Translations under genes and position numbers: made by a program | From: a bacterium HR23 | GTDB lineage: Bacteria > Chloroflexota > Dehalococcoidia > Lucifugimonadales > HRBIN23 | NCBI GenBank assembly: GCA_002923335.1 | Contig: BEHZ01000036.1 | Span: 1 to 13,766 of the forward strand | DNA length: 13,766 bases | Direction of reading: 5' to 3' | Part shown: piece by piece, positions 6,016 through 12,572 of the stretch | Layout of the letters: the number at the start of each line of letters is the position of its first letter | Numbering within the stretch: the stretch's first letter is position 1 | Notes under the pieces: generated by a model | Databases searched by the model: none | What the model was told of the DNA's origin: nothing | Seen by the model: the letters and a program-made list of their open reading frames with translations, nothing else

Positions 6016-7044
6016 CTACGGTTTTGGGGAGGGGTCGGCCTGGACAGGGGCGGGGTGCTGCCCCACCAGGCCCAGCACCGCCCGTAGGGAGCGATACCCC
6101 GCAATAGGGAGGTAAAAGCCCGCCACGAGGGTGGGAGGCAGGAACAGAAGGGCGTGGAGCACGATGGCGAAACTGAAGGCGACGGCCCGCTCTACCTCCC
6201 AGAGGGCCAGCAGGGTAACCGCAATAAACTCAAAGGTGCCAACAGAGGCGGGCAGGCCCGGCACCCAGTCCCCTACGAAAAGGGTGATAAGGGTAAGGAA
6301 AACCATACCCAGGAGAGGGATGGGCAGGGCGAAGGCCCGCGCCACCATCCACCCACTGACGCCGATGCCCAGGGCGTAAACGACGGTCAGCAGGAAGGCC
6401 AGGGCCACCCGTAGGGGCGCCCCCCGCAGGAGCAGGACGGTGCGTCCGAAGTCCCGCACCAGGGACAGGTGCCCCAGGCCGGGGATACGCCCAACCCGTG
6501 GCCCCACCAAGAAGAGGGCGCACACAGCCACCAGCGCCACCAGCGCCCCGCCCCATATGTAGGGAGCCAGGGGGCGCAGGGGCGGGAGGAAGAGCACCCC
6601 TACCCCTGCCAGAAGCGCCTGCCCTCCCAGTTCAAAGGTGCGCTGGGTGGCCATGGTGGCCAAAACGGTGCCTGTGGGGATACCCCGCAGGGCCAGAAGG
6701 CCCACCCGCACCGGCTCATCCAGGATGGGAATGGGGGTGGCGTTGTTCACCCCCAGAGCGGTGTGCTCCACCAGGAGCAGGCGCCAGAAACCCACCCGCA
6801 CCTGGGTGAATAGCACCCACCACCGGAGGGCCCGGGCTAGGGACGCCCCCATGAATATCCCCAGCCCCCCTAGCAACAGGGGCACCGAGGCGCGTCCCAA
6901 CACCTCGGCCACCTGGACCTTCTGCACCTCCCGCAGGGCGAGGGTCAGGAGGAAGGCCCCTAGGGCCATAGACCCGCTGGCCCCCGCTGTCCACAAGGCT
7001 ATGCGCAGGCGTCGTGGGACGGGGCCTCTCCCCGAGTGCGCCAT
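6016..7044 (-). CDS. YbhN/AglD-type integral membrane protein (LPG-synthase TM region family)
   Basis: A 342-residue polytopic membrane protein with about eight hydrophobic segments (roughly 14-36, 52-70, 87-105, 124-152, 160-181, 211-232, 243-284 and 288-312). It matches the lysylphosphatidylglycerol synthase transmembrane region/UPF0104 flippase-like family: RALRWW (71-76) after the second helix, a P-x-R-x-G element (PVRVG, 111-115) and LPASVGTFEF (264-273), which corresponds to the family P-x-x-x-G-x-x-E signature. No C-terminal aminoacyl-transfer domain is present, so it is not a full MprF; lipid or glycolipid movement is the likely role, as inference. The C-terminal 20 residues are Pro-rich. 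ATG 7044 follows GAGGAGGAG and lies 24 bases after purL, so the two are probably co-transcribed. Substrate unknown. Confidence 0.85.
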   Translation of the reverse strand: MAHSGRGPVPRRLRIALWTAGASGSMALGAFLLTLALREVQKVQVAEVLGRASVPLLLGGLGIFMGASLARALRWWVLFTQVRVGFWRLLLVEHTALGVNNATPIPILDEPVRVGLLALRGIPTGTVLATMATQRTFELGGQALLAGVGVLFLPPLRPLAPYIWGGALVALVAVCALFLVGPRVGRIPGLGHLSLVRDFGRTVLLLRGAPLRVALAFLLTVVYALGIGVSGWMVARAFALPIPLLGMVFLTLITLFVGDWVPGLPASVGTFEFIAVTLLALWEVERAVAFSFAIVLHALLFLPPTLVAGFYLPIAGYRSLRAVLGLVGQHPAPVQADPSPKP

Positions 7045-7068
7045 CTCCTCCTCGCGGGACGGTGCTCG

Positions 7069-9270
7069 CTATGGGGTCTTGAGTCCGCTCTTCCAGGCCC
7101 GACGCAGGCTATCCAGAGGCAGGTCCAGCAGGCCGGGCACCACTACACGGTCGCCCCCCACGGTGCCCAGGCGCACGAGAGGGACACCCTCCGCCTGGGC
7201 CAGGCCCAGCAGGGATGCTATATTGCCCTCCGGCAGGGAGACCAGGATTCTGCTCTGGGCTTCACCGAAGAGGCCAGGCGCCCAGTTCCCCCGGAGGGCA
7301 AACTCCCCTCGGAAGCCCTTCCCCCCCAGGATAGCGCATTCCGCCAGTGCCACCGCCAGGCCCCCCTCGGAGCAGTCGTGGGCGCTGGAGAGAAGCCCCT
7401 CCTGCACCGCCCGCCGACAGAGGCGCTGGACACGGGCCTCTAGGGCCAGGTCTATGGCGGGGCGTCCCGCCACCTTATGGAAGAAGATTTCCAGGAACTC
7501 ACTCCCCGCCAGGGTGCGGGGGTCGCCCACTACTTCGCTGGCCCCGAGCAGGAACACCACATCCCCCTCCTTTTGGAAACCGGCGGTAACATGGCGCTCC
7601 AGCACCCCCAGCGCCCCGACGATGGGAGTGGGGTAAATGGGCTGACCGTCGGTCTCGTTATACAGGCTCACATTCCCGCTAATGACCGGCACCCCCAGGG
7701 CGGTGCACGCCGACGCCATCCCGTTGATGCACTCGGTCATCTGGTAGGCCACCAGTGGGCGCTCAGGGTCGCCAAAGTTCAGGCCGTCGGTGAGCGCCAC
7801 CGGCTCCGCACCGACACACGCCAGGTTCCGGCACGCCTCGGCGACCGCAATGGCTCCCCCGGCCCACGGCTCCAGGAACACCAGGCGCCCGTTGCCGTCG
7901 CACGCCAAGGCGATGCGCGTAGCGCTCCCCTTGATGCGCAGAACCGCCGAGTCCGCCACCCCCGGTGGGACAAGGGTGTTGAGGAGGACCATATGGTCAT
8001 ACTGGCGGTAGATAGGCTCCCGGCTGGCGATGTTGGGCGACGCCAGCAAGCGCAGGAGGGCGTCGGAGGGGGAGAGGGGAGGCTCACCCAGGGCCGAGAG
8101 GTCTTCCCGCTGGAGGGCGTCTAGCCACTGGGGCTTTTCGGGGCGCAGGTCATAAAGAGGTGGGGCCACCAGCAGGCGCACGGGCACAACCGCCTCCAGA
8201 CGGGGGCCGTCGTAGACCCGCACCATGCCGTCATCCGTTACCTGTCCAACGACGGCCGAGGTGAGGTCCCACTTGTCAAATACCCCTTTGACCCGCTCAA
8301 GCCAGGCTGGGCGGATGATAAGGAGCATCCGCTCCTGGGATTCGGAGAGCATCACCTCGTAGGGTGTCATCCCCGCCTCTCTTCGGGGGACGCGGGCCAC
8401 ATCCACGGTAACACCACATCCCCCTCGGCCGGCGCTCTCCACGGTGGCGCTGGTGAGGCCCGCCGCGCCCAGATCCTGCATGCCCACAATCCCCTCCCGG
8501 CACCGCTCCAGGGCCTCCAGGCACGCCTCAATGAGCACCTTCTCCAGGAAGGGGTTGCCCACCTGAACGGTGGGGCGGAGTTCCCGTTCCCCGCTAAAGG
8601 TGCGGGACGCCAGGCCCGACGCCCCGTGGATACCGTCCCGCCCGGTGTCTGCCCCCACCAGCAGGAGCAAGGCCCCTGGCTCGCTGGCCCGTGCTCGCAC
8701 CAGGTGCTCGCCCCGCAGAAGGCCCACACACATAGCGTTCACCAAGGGGTTGTGGAGGTAGGCGGGGGAGAAGTAGACCTCGCCCCCCACATCGGGGACA
8801 CCGATGCAGTTGCCATACCAGGAGATGCCCCCTACCACGCCATGGAAGAGGTAACGGGCACGGGCATCCGACAGGGGCCCGAAGCGCAGGGAGTTGAGGA
8901 GGGCGATGGGGCGTGCCCCCATGGTGAGGATGTCCCGCACGATGCCCCCCACACCGGTGGCGGCACCCTGGAACGGCTCCACCGCCGAGGGGTGGTTGTG
9001 GGACTCGATCTTCATGGCGATGGCCCACCCGTCTCCGATGGACACCACGCCAGCGTTCTCTTCGCCAGAGGGCACCAGAAGCCGAGGGGATGAGGAAGGG
9101 AAGCGCTTGAGGAGATTTTTAGAGTGCTTGTAGCCGCAGTGTTCGGACCAAAGGGCACCGAACATGCCCAGTTCCAGGGGGTTGGGCTCCCGCCCCAGGC
9201 GCTGGCAGATCAGGGCATACTCCTGGGGAGTAAGGGCTATCTCGTCCAGCAGTTCCTGGGTAACGGGCAT
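7069..9270 (-). CDS. purL: phosphoribosylformylglycinamidine synthase subunit PurL
   Basis: A 733-residue small-type PurL, the synthetase subunit that converts FGAR, ATP and ammonia into FGAM in step 4 of purine synthesis. It matches the about 730-residue form that works with separate PurS and PurQ, neither of which is in the window. Seen in order are LGMFGALWSEHCGYKHSKNL (34-53, with the conserved His44), ESHNHPSAVEPFQGAATG (89-106), GADTGRDGIHGAS (206-218), MQDLGAAGL (264-272), then in the second half GVPVISGNVSLYNET and SAHDCSEGGLAVALAE, both typical of the PurM/PurL fold. The full length is intact. ATG 9270 has AAGG about 11 bases upstream and AGG about 7 bases upstream. It lies 213 bases after otsB, a gap holding a direct repeat and a doubtful small ORF. 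Linkage to trehalose genes is not a usual pur arrangement. Confidence 0.97.
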   Translation of the reverse strand: MPVTQELLDEIALTPQEYALICQRLGREPNPLELGMFGALWSEHCGYKHSKNLLKRFPSSSPRLLVPSGEENAGVVSIGDGWAIAMKIESHNHPSAVEPFQGAATGVGGIVRDILTMGARPIALLNSLRFGPLSDARARYLFHGVVGGISWYGNCIGVPDVGGEVYFSPAYLHNPLVNAMCVGLLRGEHLVRARASEPGALLLLVGADTGRDGIHGASGLASRTFSGERELRPTVQVGNPFLEKVLIEACLEALERCREGIVGMQDLGAAGLTSATVESAGRGGCGVTVDVARVPRREAGMTPYEVMLSESQERMLLIIRPAWLERVKGVFDKWDLTSAVVGQVTDDGMVRVYDGPRLEAVVPVRLLVAPPLYDLRPEKPQWLDALQREDLSALGEPPLSPSDALLRLLASPNIASREPIYRQYDHMVLLNTLVPPGVADSAVLRIKGSATRIALACDGNGRLVFLEPWAGGAIAVAEACRNLACVGAEPVALTDGLNFGDPERPLVAYQMTECINGMASACTALGVPVISGNVSLYNETDGQPIYPTPIVGALGVLERHVTAGFQKEGDVVFLLGASEVVGDPRTLAGSEFLEIFFHKVAGRPAIDLALEARVQRLCRRAVQEGLLSSAHDCSEGGLAVALAECAILGGKGFRGEFALRGNWAPGLFGEAQSRILVSLPEGNIASLLGLAQAEGVPLVRLGTVGGDRVVVPGLLDLPLDSLRRAWKSGLKTP

Positions 9271-9282
9271 AGATAGCCTACC

Positions 9283-9471
9283 TTATGGGCCGCTTATAGT
9301 GGGGCCAGACAGCGTTCCCTGGGCAGCCATAATCCGATAGGACACAGACCGTTCCCCGGGCAGCCCCTGATAGAGACGGCTGGCGTAGCAGCGGGTGGAA
9401 TCGTGGCCGAAACGGCCTGGGGAGCGGAAGGGGCTGGTGGTGGTGCCTGTGCCCTTGTGCCGTAGCGCCAT
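9283..9471 (-). CDS. possible 62-residue protein between otsB and purL
   Basis: A doubtful small ORF that fills most of the otsB-purL gap. In its favour, ATG 9471 is 12 bases after the otsB stop and is preceded by AGGAAGG, the third codon positions are mostly G or C as in the neighbours, and the TAA stop (9285-9283) merges with the AAGG ribosome-binding site of purL, the same arrangement seen at other junctions of this operon. The product has a Thr/Ser-rich start, then RLYQGLPGERSVSYR (32-46), with no signal or membrane helix. It resembles no family I know. Against it, the region contains two copies of a near-repeat that would be read in different frames, which argues for a cis element instead. 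Confidence 0.33.
   Translation of the reverse strand: MALRHKGTGTTTSPFRSPGRFGHDSTRCYASRLYQGLPGERSVSYRIMAAQGTLSGPTISGP
9306..9365. repeat. degenerate tandem direct repeat upstream of purL
   Basis: Two copies of CAGAC-(AG)C-GTTCCCyGGGCAGCC lie at 9306-9328 and 9345-9365. The 15-base cores (9314-9328 and 9351-9365) differ at one position and start 37 bases apart. Each core has partial dyad symmetry around CCYGGG. The copies are 36-95 bases upstream of the purL start, a plausible place for paired regulator sites or a repeated RNA motif in the polycistronic message. They do not match the known Bacillus PurR box pattern. Confidence 0.5.
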
Positions 9472-9483
9472 CGCCTTCCTGGG

Positions 9484-10296
9484 TTAGGGGATGGGGGTGT
9501 TGTGCCCCCTCGGCCCCATCATACCATGCAGGAGAAGGCCGAGGGCTTGGTGCACCTCTTGCGGGCTGCGAAGCCACCAGCGGGCCAGGGGAAGGGGCGG
9601 TTCCCCCACCGCTACCGTCAGCCCCCGCTTCCCCACCGCCCGAAACATGTCCAGGTCGGCGGTATCGTCGCCGAAGACCGCGAGGCGCAGCGGGCTGTGG
9701 CGGGCAAGCCTCTCTGCTATCCAGGCAACCGCGCTGCCTTTGGAGGCCCCTTGGGGGCGCACCTCCACCACCTCCTTGCCCTCCAGGATTTCATAACCTT
9801 GAGGTTGGTAGCCGGCCAAGGCGTCCAGGAAGGCCCGTCTGGCCTCCTCTTTGCGGGCGTGTTCCACCAAACGGTAGTGAAGGGCGATGCTGGGGCCTTT
9901 GTGCTCCACCACTACTCCGGGGATGGACAGGGTGGAAAGGGAGCTCAGAAGACCGGAGGGCAAGGGGTCTGGCTCCCCCCAAGGGCGCACCAACTCGCCG
10001 TCCCAAAGGATTTCCCACCCGTGGAGGTAAACGAGGGTGCATCCCTGGGGGCGTCCCAGCACCTGCTCCAGGCTCTTCCGGCTCCGCCCCGAAATAACCA
10101 CCACCCTGTAGCCCACGCCCGCCAGGGCCTCCAGAAGGGAGAGCACCTGGGGCGGTGCCACCGCTTCCTCTGGCCGTGGGGCGAGGGGCACCAGAGTGCC
10201 GTCGTAGTCCAAGAAGAGGGCTACAGCGCCACCGGCACGGCGGTATCGGCGGAGGGCGTAGAGGACACGAGGGTGCTCAAGAAGGTGGAGGCCCAT
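9484..10296 (-). CDS. otsB: trehalose-6-phosphate phosphatase
   Basis: A 270-residue HAD-superfamily phosphatase that removes phosphate from trehalose-6-phosphate made by the upstream OtsA. FLDYDGTLVPL (28-38) is HAD motif I with nucleophile Asp30 and acid Asp32. VVISGRS (66-72) is motif II, EHKGPSIALHYR (131-142) and EGKEVVEVRP (172-181) are TPP-typical cap/core segments, SKG (185-187) supplies the motif III lysine, and GDDTADLDMF (209-218) is motif IV, which binds magnesium. The start is uncertain: ATG 10296 gives normal family length, while ATGs at 10311 and 10398 only add Gly/Ala-rich residues. None has a strong Shine-Dalgarno sequence. With 10296 the gene overlaps otsA by 76 bases, so translation probably depends on ribosomes finishing otsA. 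Confidence 0.92.
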   Translation of the reverse strand: MGLHLLEHPRVLYALRRYRRAGGAVALFLDYDGTLVPLAPRPEEAVAPPQVLSLLEALAGVGYRVVVISGRSRKSLEQVLGRPQGCTLVYLHGWEILWDGELVRPWGEPDPLPSGLLSSLSTLSIPGVVVEHKGPSIALHYRLVEHARKEEARRAFLDALAGYQPQGYEILEGKEVVEVRPQGASKGSAVAWIAERLARHSPLRLAVFGDDTADLDMFRAVGKRGLTVAVGEPPLPLARWWLRSPQEVHQALGLLLHGMMGPRGHNTPIP

Positions 10297-11663
10297 CGGT
10301 GCACATCCCATTGGGTCAGCCAGGCCTGCAGGCGCCGGATGTGCAGCGCCCGCTCCTCCTTGCTCATGCTGAGGGCCTGGTGCAAAACCTCGGCGCACTG
10401 CTCGTAGTCGTAGGGGTTAACGATGAAGGCGTCGGGCAGGTAGGTGGCGATCCCGGCGAACTGGGAGAGGATGAGCACACCTTCTCCACCGCTGTTGGCT
10501 GCCACATACTCCCCCGCCACCAGGTTGAGGCCGTCCCGCAAGGGGGTTACCAGGGCGATGTCGGCGGCACGGTAGTAAACGGCCAGGTCATGGGGGGTGA
10601 AGGAGCGGTAGAAGTAGTGGATGGGGAACCAGCCCGCCCGTGCGAAGCGCCCGTTGATGCTCCCCACCAGTTCGTCCACCTCCCGCTTGAACCGACGGTA
10701 TTCCTCAGCTTGCGAGCGGGAGGGAACGGCGATTTGCACGAAGGCAATGCGTCCCCGATAGCGGGGGTGGCGCTCCAGAAGGTGCTCAATGGTGCGCAGG
10801 CGTTGCGGGAGGCCTTTCGTGTAGTCCAGGCGGTCCACCGCCAGGATGACCTGGGAGGCCCGCAGGGTCTGGCGCAGGCGTTTGGCCCGTGCCAGAGTGG
10901 CCGGATGGGAGCCTGCCTGGTGGTAAAACGGGGTATCAACTCCTACCGGCAGGGCCACCACCTGCGCCCGCCGGCCCGGCAGGTGCACAACCCCCGAAGA
11001 GCGCTCCACGCCGAAGGAGGTTGATTGCTCAACGGCGTCCAGGAAGTTGGCCACATACGCCGGGGTGTGGAAGCCGATAAGGTCGGCCCCCAGCATCCCT
11101 TCCAAAAGGTCTCTGGCCCACGGCAGGGCCTCCCACAACTCGGCTGGCGGGAAGGGGATATGCCAAAAGAAGCCGATGGGCTGGGCAAAGCCCTCCTTGC
11201 GCAGGAGGGACGGCACCAGGGCGAGGTGGTAATCGTGCACCCACACTGTGTCCCCCTCCTTCCCCTCCGCCAGGATGGCCTGGGCAAACTTGCGGTTGAC
11301 CCGGTTATAGGCACGCCAGTAGTCCTGCTCAAAAGCCGTTCGGCCCAGGAAGAAGTGGCAGAGGGGCCACAGGGTGCGGTTGGCGAAGCCATGGTAGTAG
11401 CCCTGCACATCCTCTTCAGAGAGGGGAACAGAGAGGAGGGTGAGGGAAGGCCCGCCCGCCGGGGTTTTGTGGAGAGGGCCTAGGGTATTCCCCTCGCTCC
11501 CGGCGGCGACCCACACTCCACCCCTTTCCCGCAGCACGGGCTCTAGGGCGCTCACCAGCCCCCCCACATGCCGAACCGGCTTTCCGCCCGGGGTAAGGGT
11601 GTAAGGGGCACGGTTGGATACTACCAGAAGACGGCCGGTTGGAGGATGTGTGGGGTAGGGCAT
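10221..11663 (-). CDS. otsA: trehalose-6-phosphate synthase (GT20 family)
   Basis: A 480-residue retaining glycosyltransferase that makes trehalose-6-phosphate from UDP-glucose (or another NDP-glucose) and glucose-6-phosphate. VVSNRAP (14-20) holds Arg18 of the phosphate site and GGLVSAL (34-40) the sugar-nucleotide loop. VWVHDYHLALVP (140-151) has the catalytic-region Asp144, FFWHIPFP (165-172) follows, VDRLDYTKG (276-284) carries Arg278 and Lys283 for the nucleotide diphosphate, and PLRDGLNLVAGEYVA (374-388) carries Asp377 and Glu385. All family landmarks are present. ATG 11663 is chosen because AGGAGG lies 6 bases upstream; the in-frame ATG at 11684 has no such site. Related glucosylglycerol-phosphate synthases share the motifs, but the adjacent OtsB favours trehalose. 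It is the first gene of the leftward operon, with a leader of about 217 nt. Confidence 0.95.
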   Translation of the reverse strand: MPYPTHPPTGRLLVVSNRAPYTLTPGGKPVRHVGGLVSALEPVLRERGGVWVAAGSEGNTLGPLHKTPAGGPSLTLLSVPLSEEDVQGYYHGFANRTLWPLCHFFLGRTAFEQDYWRAYNRVNRKFAQAILAEGKEGDTVWVHDYHLALVPSLLRKEGFAQPIGFFWHIPFPPAELWEALPWARDLLEGMLGADLIGFHTPAYVANFLDAVEQSTSFGVERSSGVVHLPGRRAQVVALPVGVDTPFYHQAGSHPATLARAKRLRQTLRASQVILAVDRLDYTKGLPQRLRTIEHLLERHPRYRGRIAFVQIAVPSRSQAEEYRRFKREVDELVGSINGRFARAGWFPIHYFYRSFTPHDLAVYYRAADIALVTPLRDGLNLVAGEYVAANSGGEGVLILSQFAGIATYLPDAFIVNPYDYEQCAEVLHQALSMSKEERALHIRRLQAWLTQWDVHRWASTFLSTLVSSTPSADTAVPVAL

Positions 11664-11880
11664 GCTCCACCTCCTGGATGGCAAAGGTTAGCAGGCGCCA
11701 CTCGCTTACATAACAGGCAAACAGAAGGCGAAACCTGTGAGACGGTTCCGGCAGTCTCCCACAGGGCGGCTAAAGAACAACCGAGACCCGCCGAGGCCCC
11801 CGGGCAGGGGCCTTACCCACCCACTCGTCCCGTCCCTAGGCCTTTCCAGGCCGACGCAGGTGAACAGTAGGAGGGAGAGC
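11664..11880 (-). promoter_or_regulatory. structured 5' leader of the otsA operon
   Basis: No gene is visible here; this is the predicted 217-nt untranslated leader between the 11887-11915 promoter and otsA. The - strand can form hairpins with arms GGCCT/AGGCC (11839-11852), AGGCCCC/GGGGCCT (11794-11813, 6-base loop), GGCGG/CCGCC (11765-11792, weak), and CCTGT-GAGAC/GTCTC-ACAGG with a 2-base bulge and 10-base loop (11734-11765). The last is followed by a loosely U-rich stretch. The extreme 5' end (11880-11870) is complementary to the otsA ribosome-binding region (11674-11664). It does not match any riboswitch consensus I can recall. A regulatory RNA is possible but unproven. Confidence 0.4.
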
Positions 11881-11886
11881 ACTTCC

Positions 11887-11915
11887 AGGATAAGCGCTCC
11901 CACGGTTTCTGTCAA
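11887..11915 (-). promoter_or_regulatory. sigma70-type promoter of the otsA operon
   Basis: On the - strand TTGACA (11915-11910; 6/6), a 17-base spacer and TATCCT (11892-11887; 4/6) form a good vegetative promoter, with transcription expected near 11880. It is the best candidate promoter for the whole leftward gene series and is divergent from the rplI promoter about 70 bases away. Confidence 0.7.
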
Positions 11916-11980
11916 CCTGCAAGGGCTTTGTCCCGGGGAATCGGCCCCGCCGATGGAGGCGAGGCCTGGCGCCGGTAGGG

Positions 11981-11986
11981 TATAAT
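11981..11986 (+). promoter_or_regulatory. -10 box of the rplI-dnaB promoter
   Basis: A perfect TATAAT lies 31 bases before the rplI start codon, with initiation expected near 11993 and a leader of only about 25 bases. At 16-18 base spacing the upstream hexamers (for example GGCGAG) do not resemble TTGACA, and there is no TGn extension. The promoter may therefore need an activator or a different -35 contact. Confidence 0.6.
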
Positions 11987-12017
11987 ACAGAGCAGAGAAA
12001 GCCAGCAGGAGCAACCC

Positions 12018-12572
12018 GTGCGTATTCGTGTTATCTTTGTGCAGGATGTGCCGCCCCGCTACCGTGCCGGCGATGTGCGAGAGGTGGCGGGGGGCTACGC
12101 TCGCAACTACCTGATTCCCCGGGGTCTGGCCCTCCCGGCGACGCCCCCAAACCTTCAGCGTCTGGGGAAGATCAAGAAGGTAGGAGAGGAGCGCCGACAG
12201 CGCCTTGCCCAAGAGATGACCGTTCTGGCAGAGCGCATCCAGGGGCAGGTGATTACCTTGCGGGCACGAGCGGCGGAAGGGGGAAAACTCTACGGTTCTG
12301 TGTCCGCCTCGGCTATTGCCGATGCCCTCTCCCAAGCCATCGGCCAGCCAATAGAGCGCCGTCTCATCGCCCTTGCCGAGCCTATCAAGGCCATTGGGCA
12401 ATATCAGGTGCGTGTGAACCTTTATTACGGCATCGCCCCAACCATTACTGTGGTGGTGGAAGAGGAGGGGCGGGCACCGGCGCAGGCGGCGCCGGCTTCC
12501 CCGGCCACCGCAACGCCCGCCCCGGCGGGGGAGAAGGTGGAAGATGTTCACGGAGAAACTGCCTCCCCATGA
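12018..12572 (+). CDS. rplI: 50S ribosomal protein bL9
   Basis: A 184-residue bL9, which binds 23S rRNA domain V near the L1 stalk and influences reading-frame maintenance. Residues 1-50 give the N-terminal domain: VIFVQDVPPRYRAGDVREV (5-23), then GGYARNYLIPRGLALPAT (25-42), the family signature. A long connecting helix covers about 45-75 (KIKKVGEERRQRLAQEM), and the C-terminal domain covers about 78-148, with EGGKLYGSVSASAIADAL (87-104). The usual length is near 148, so residues about 150-184 are an extra Ala/Pro/Thr-rich, probably disordered tail. The start is GTG 12018, with AGGAG at 6-base spacing. The last 29 bases overlap the start of dnaB in another frame, the classic rplI-dnaB pairing, so part of the tail is written over the helicase start. 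Confidence 0.97.
   Translation: MRIRVIFVQDVPPRYRAGDVREVAGGYARNYLIPRGLALPATPPNLQRLGKIKKVGEERRQRLAQEMTVLAERIQGQVITLRARAAEGGKLYGSVSASAIADALSQAIGQPIERRLIALAEPIKAIGQYQVRVNLYYGIAPTITVVVEEEGRAPAQAAPASPATATPAPAGEKVEDVHGETASP

Noticed and set aside
5934..6104. N-terminal extension of the CoA transferase from ATG 6104
   Set aside because: It would overlap the membrane-protein gene, adds 57 residues unrelated to the family, and ignores the good ribosome-binding site before ATG 5933.
6638..7636. Open frame of 332 codons on the + strand spanning the membrane-protein and purL genes
   Set aside because: The translation is Arg/Ser/Pro-rich low-complexity sequence, covers two firmly identified antisense genes and crosses their junction.
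9502..10407. Open frames on the + strand opposite otsB and otsA (also 10155-11024)
   Set aside because: Shadows of otsB and otsA, whose catalytic motifs are all present; no ribosome-binding site or family resemblance on the + strand.
11664..11684. Longer otsA start at ATG 11684
   Set aside because: It lacks a ribosome-binding site and would place the AGGAGG serving ATG 11663 inside the coding region.
11737..11985. GTG-started 82-codon frame in the otsA-rplI divergent region
   Set aside because: No ribosome-binding site, low-complexity Pro/Arg product, and it coincides with hairpins and both promoters.
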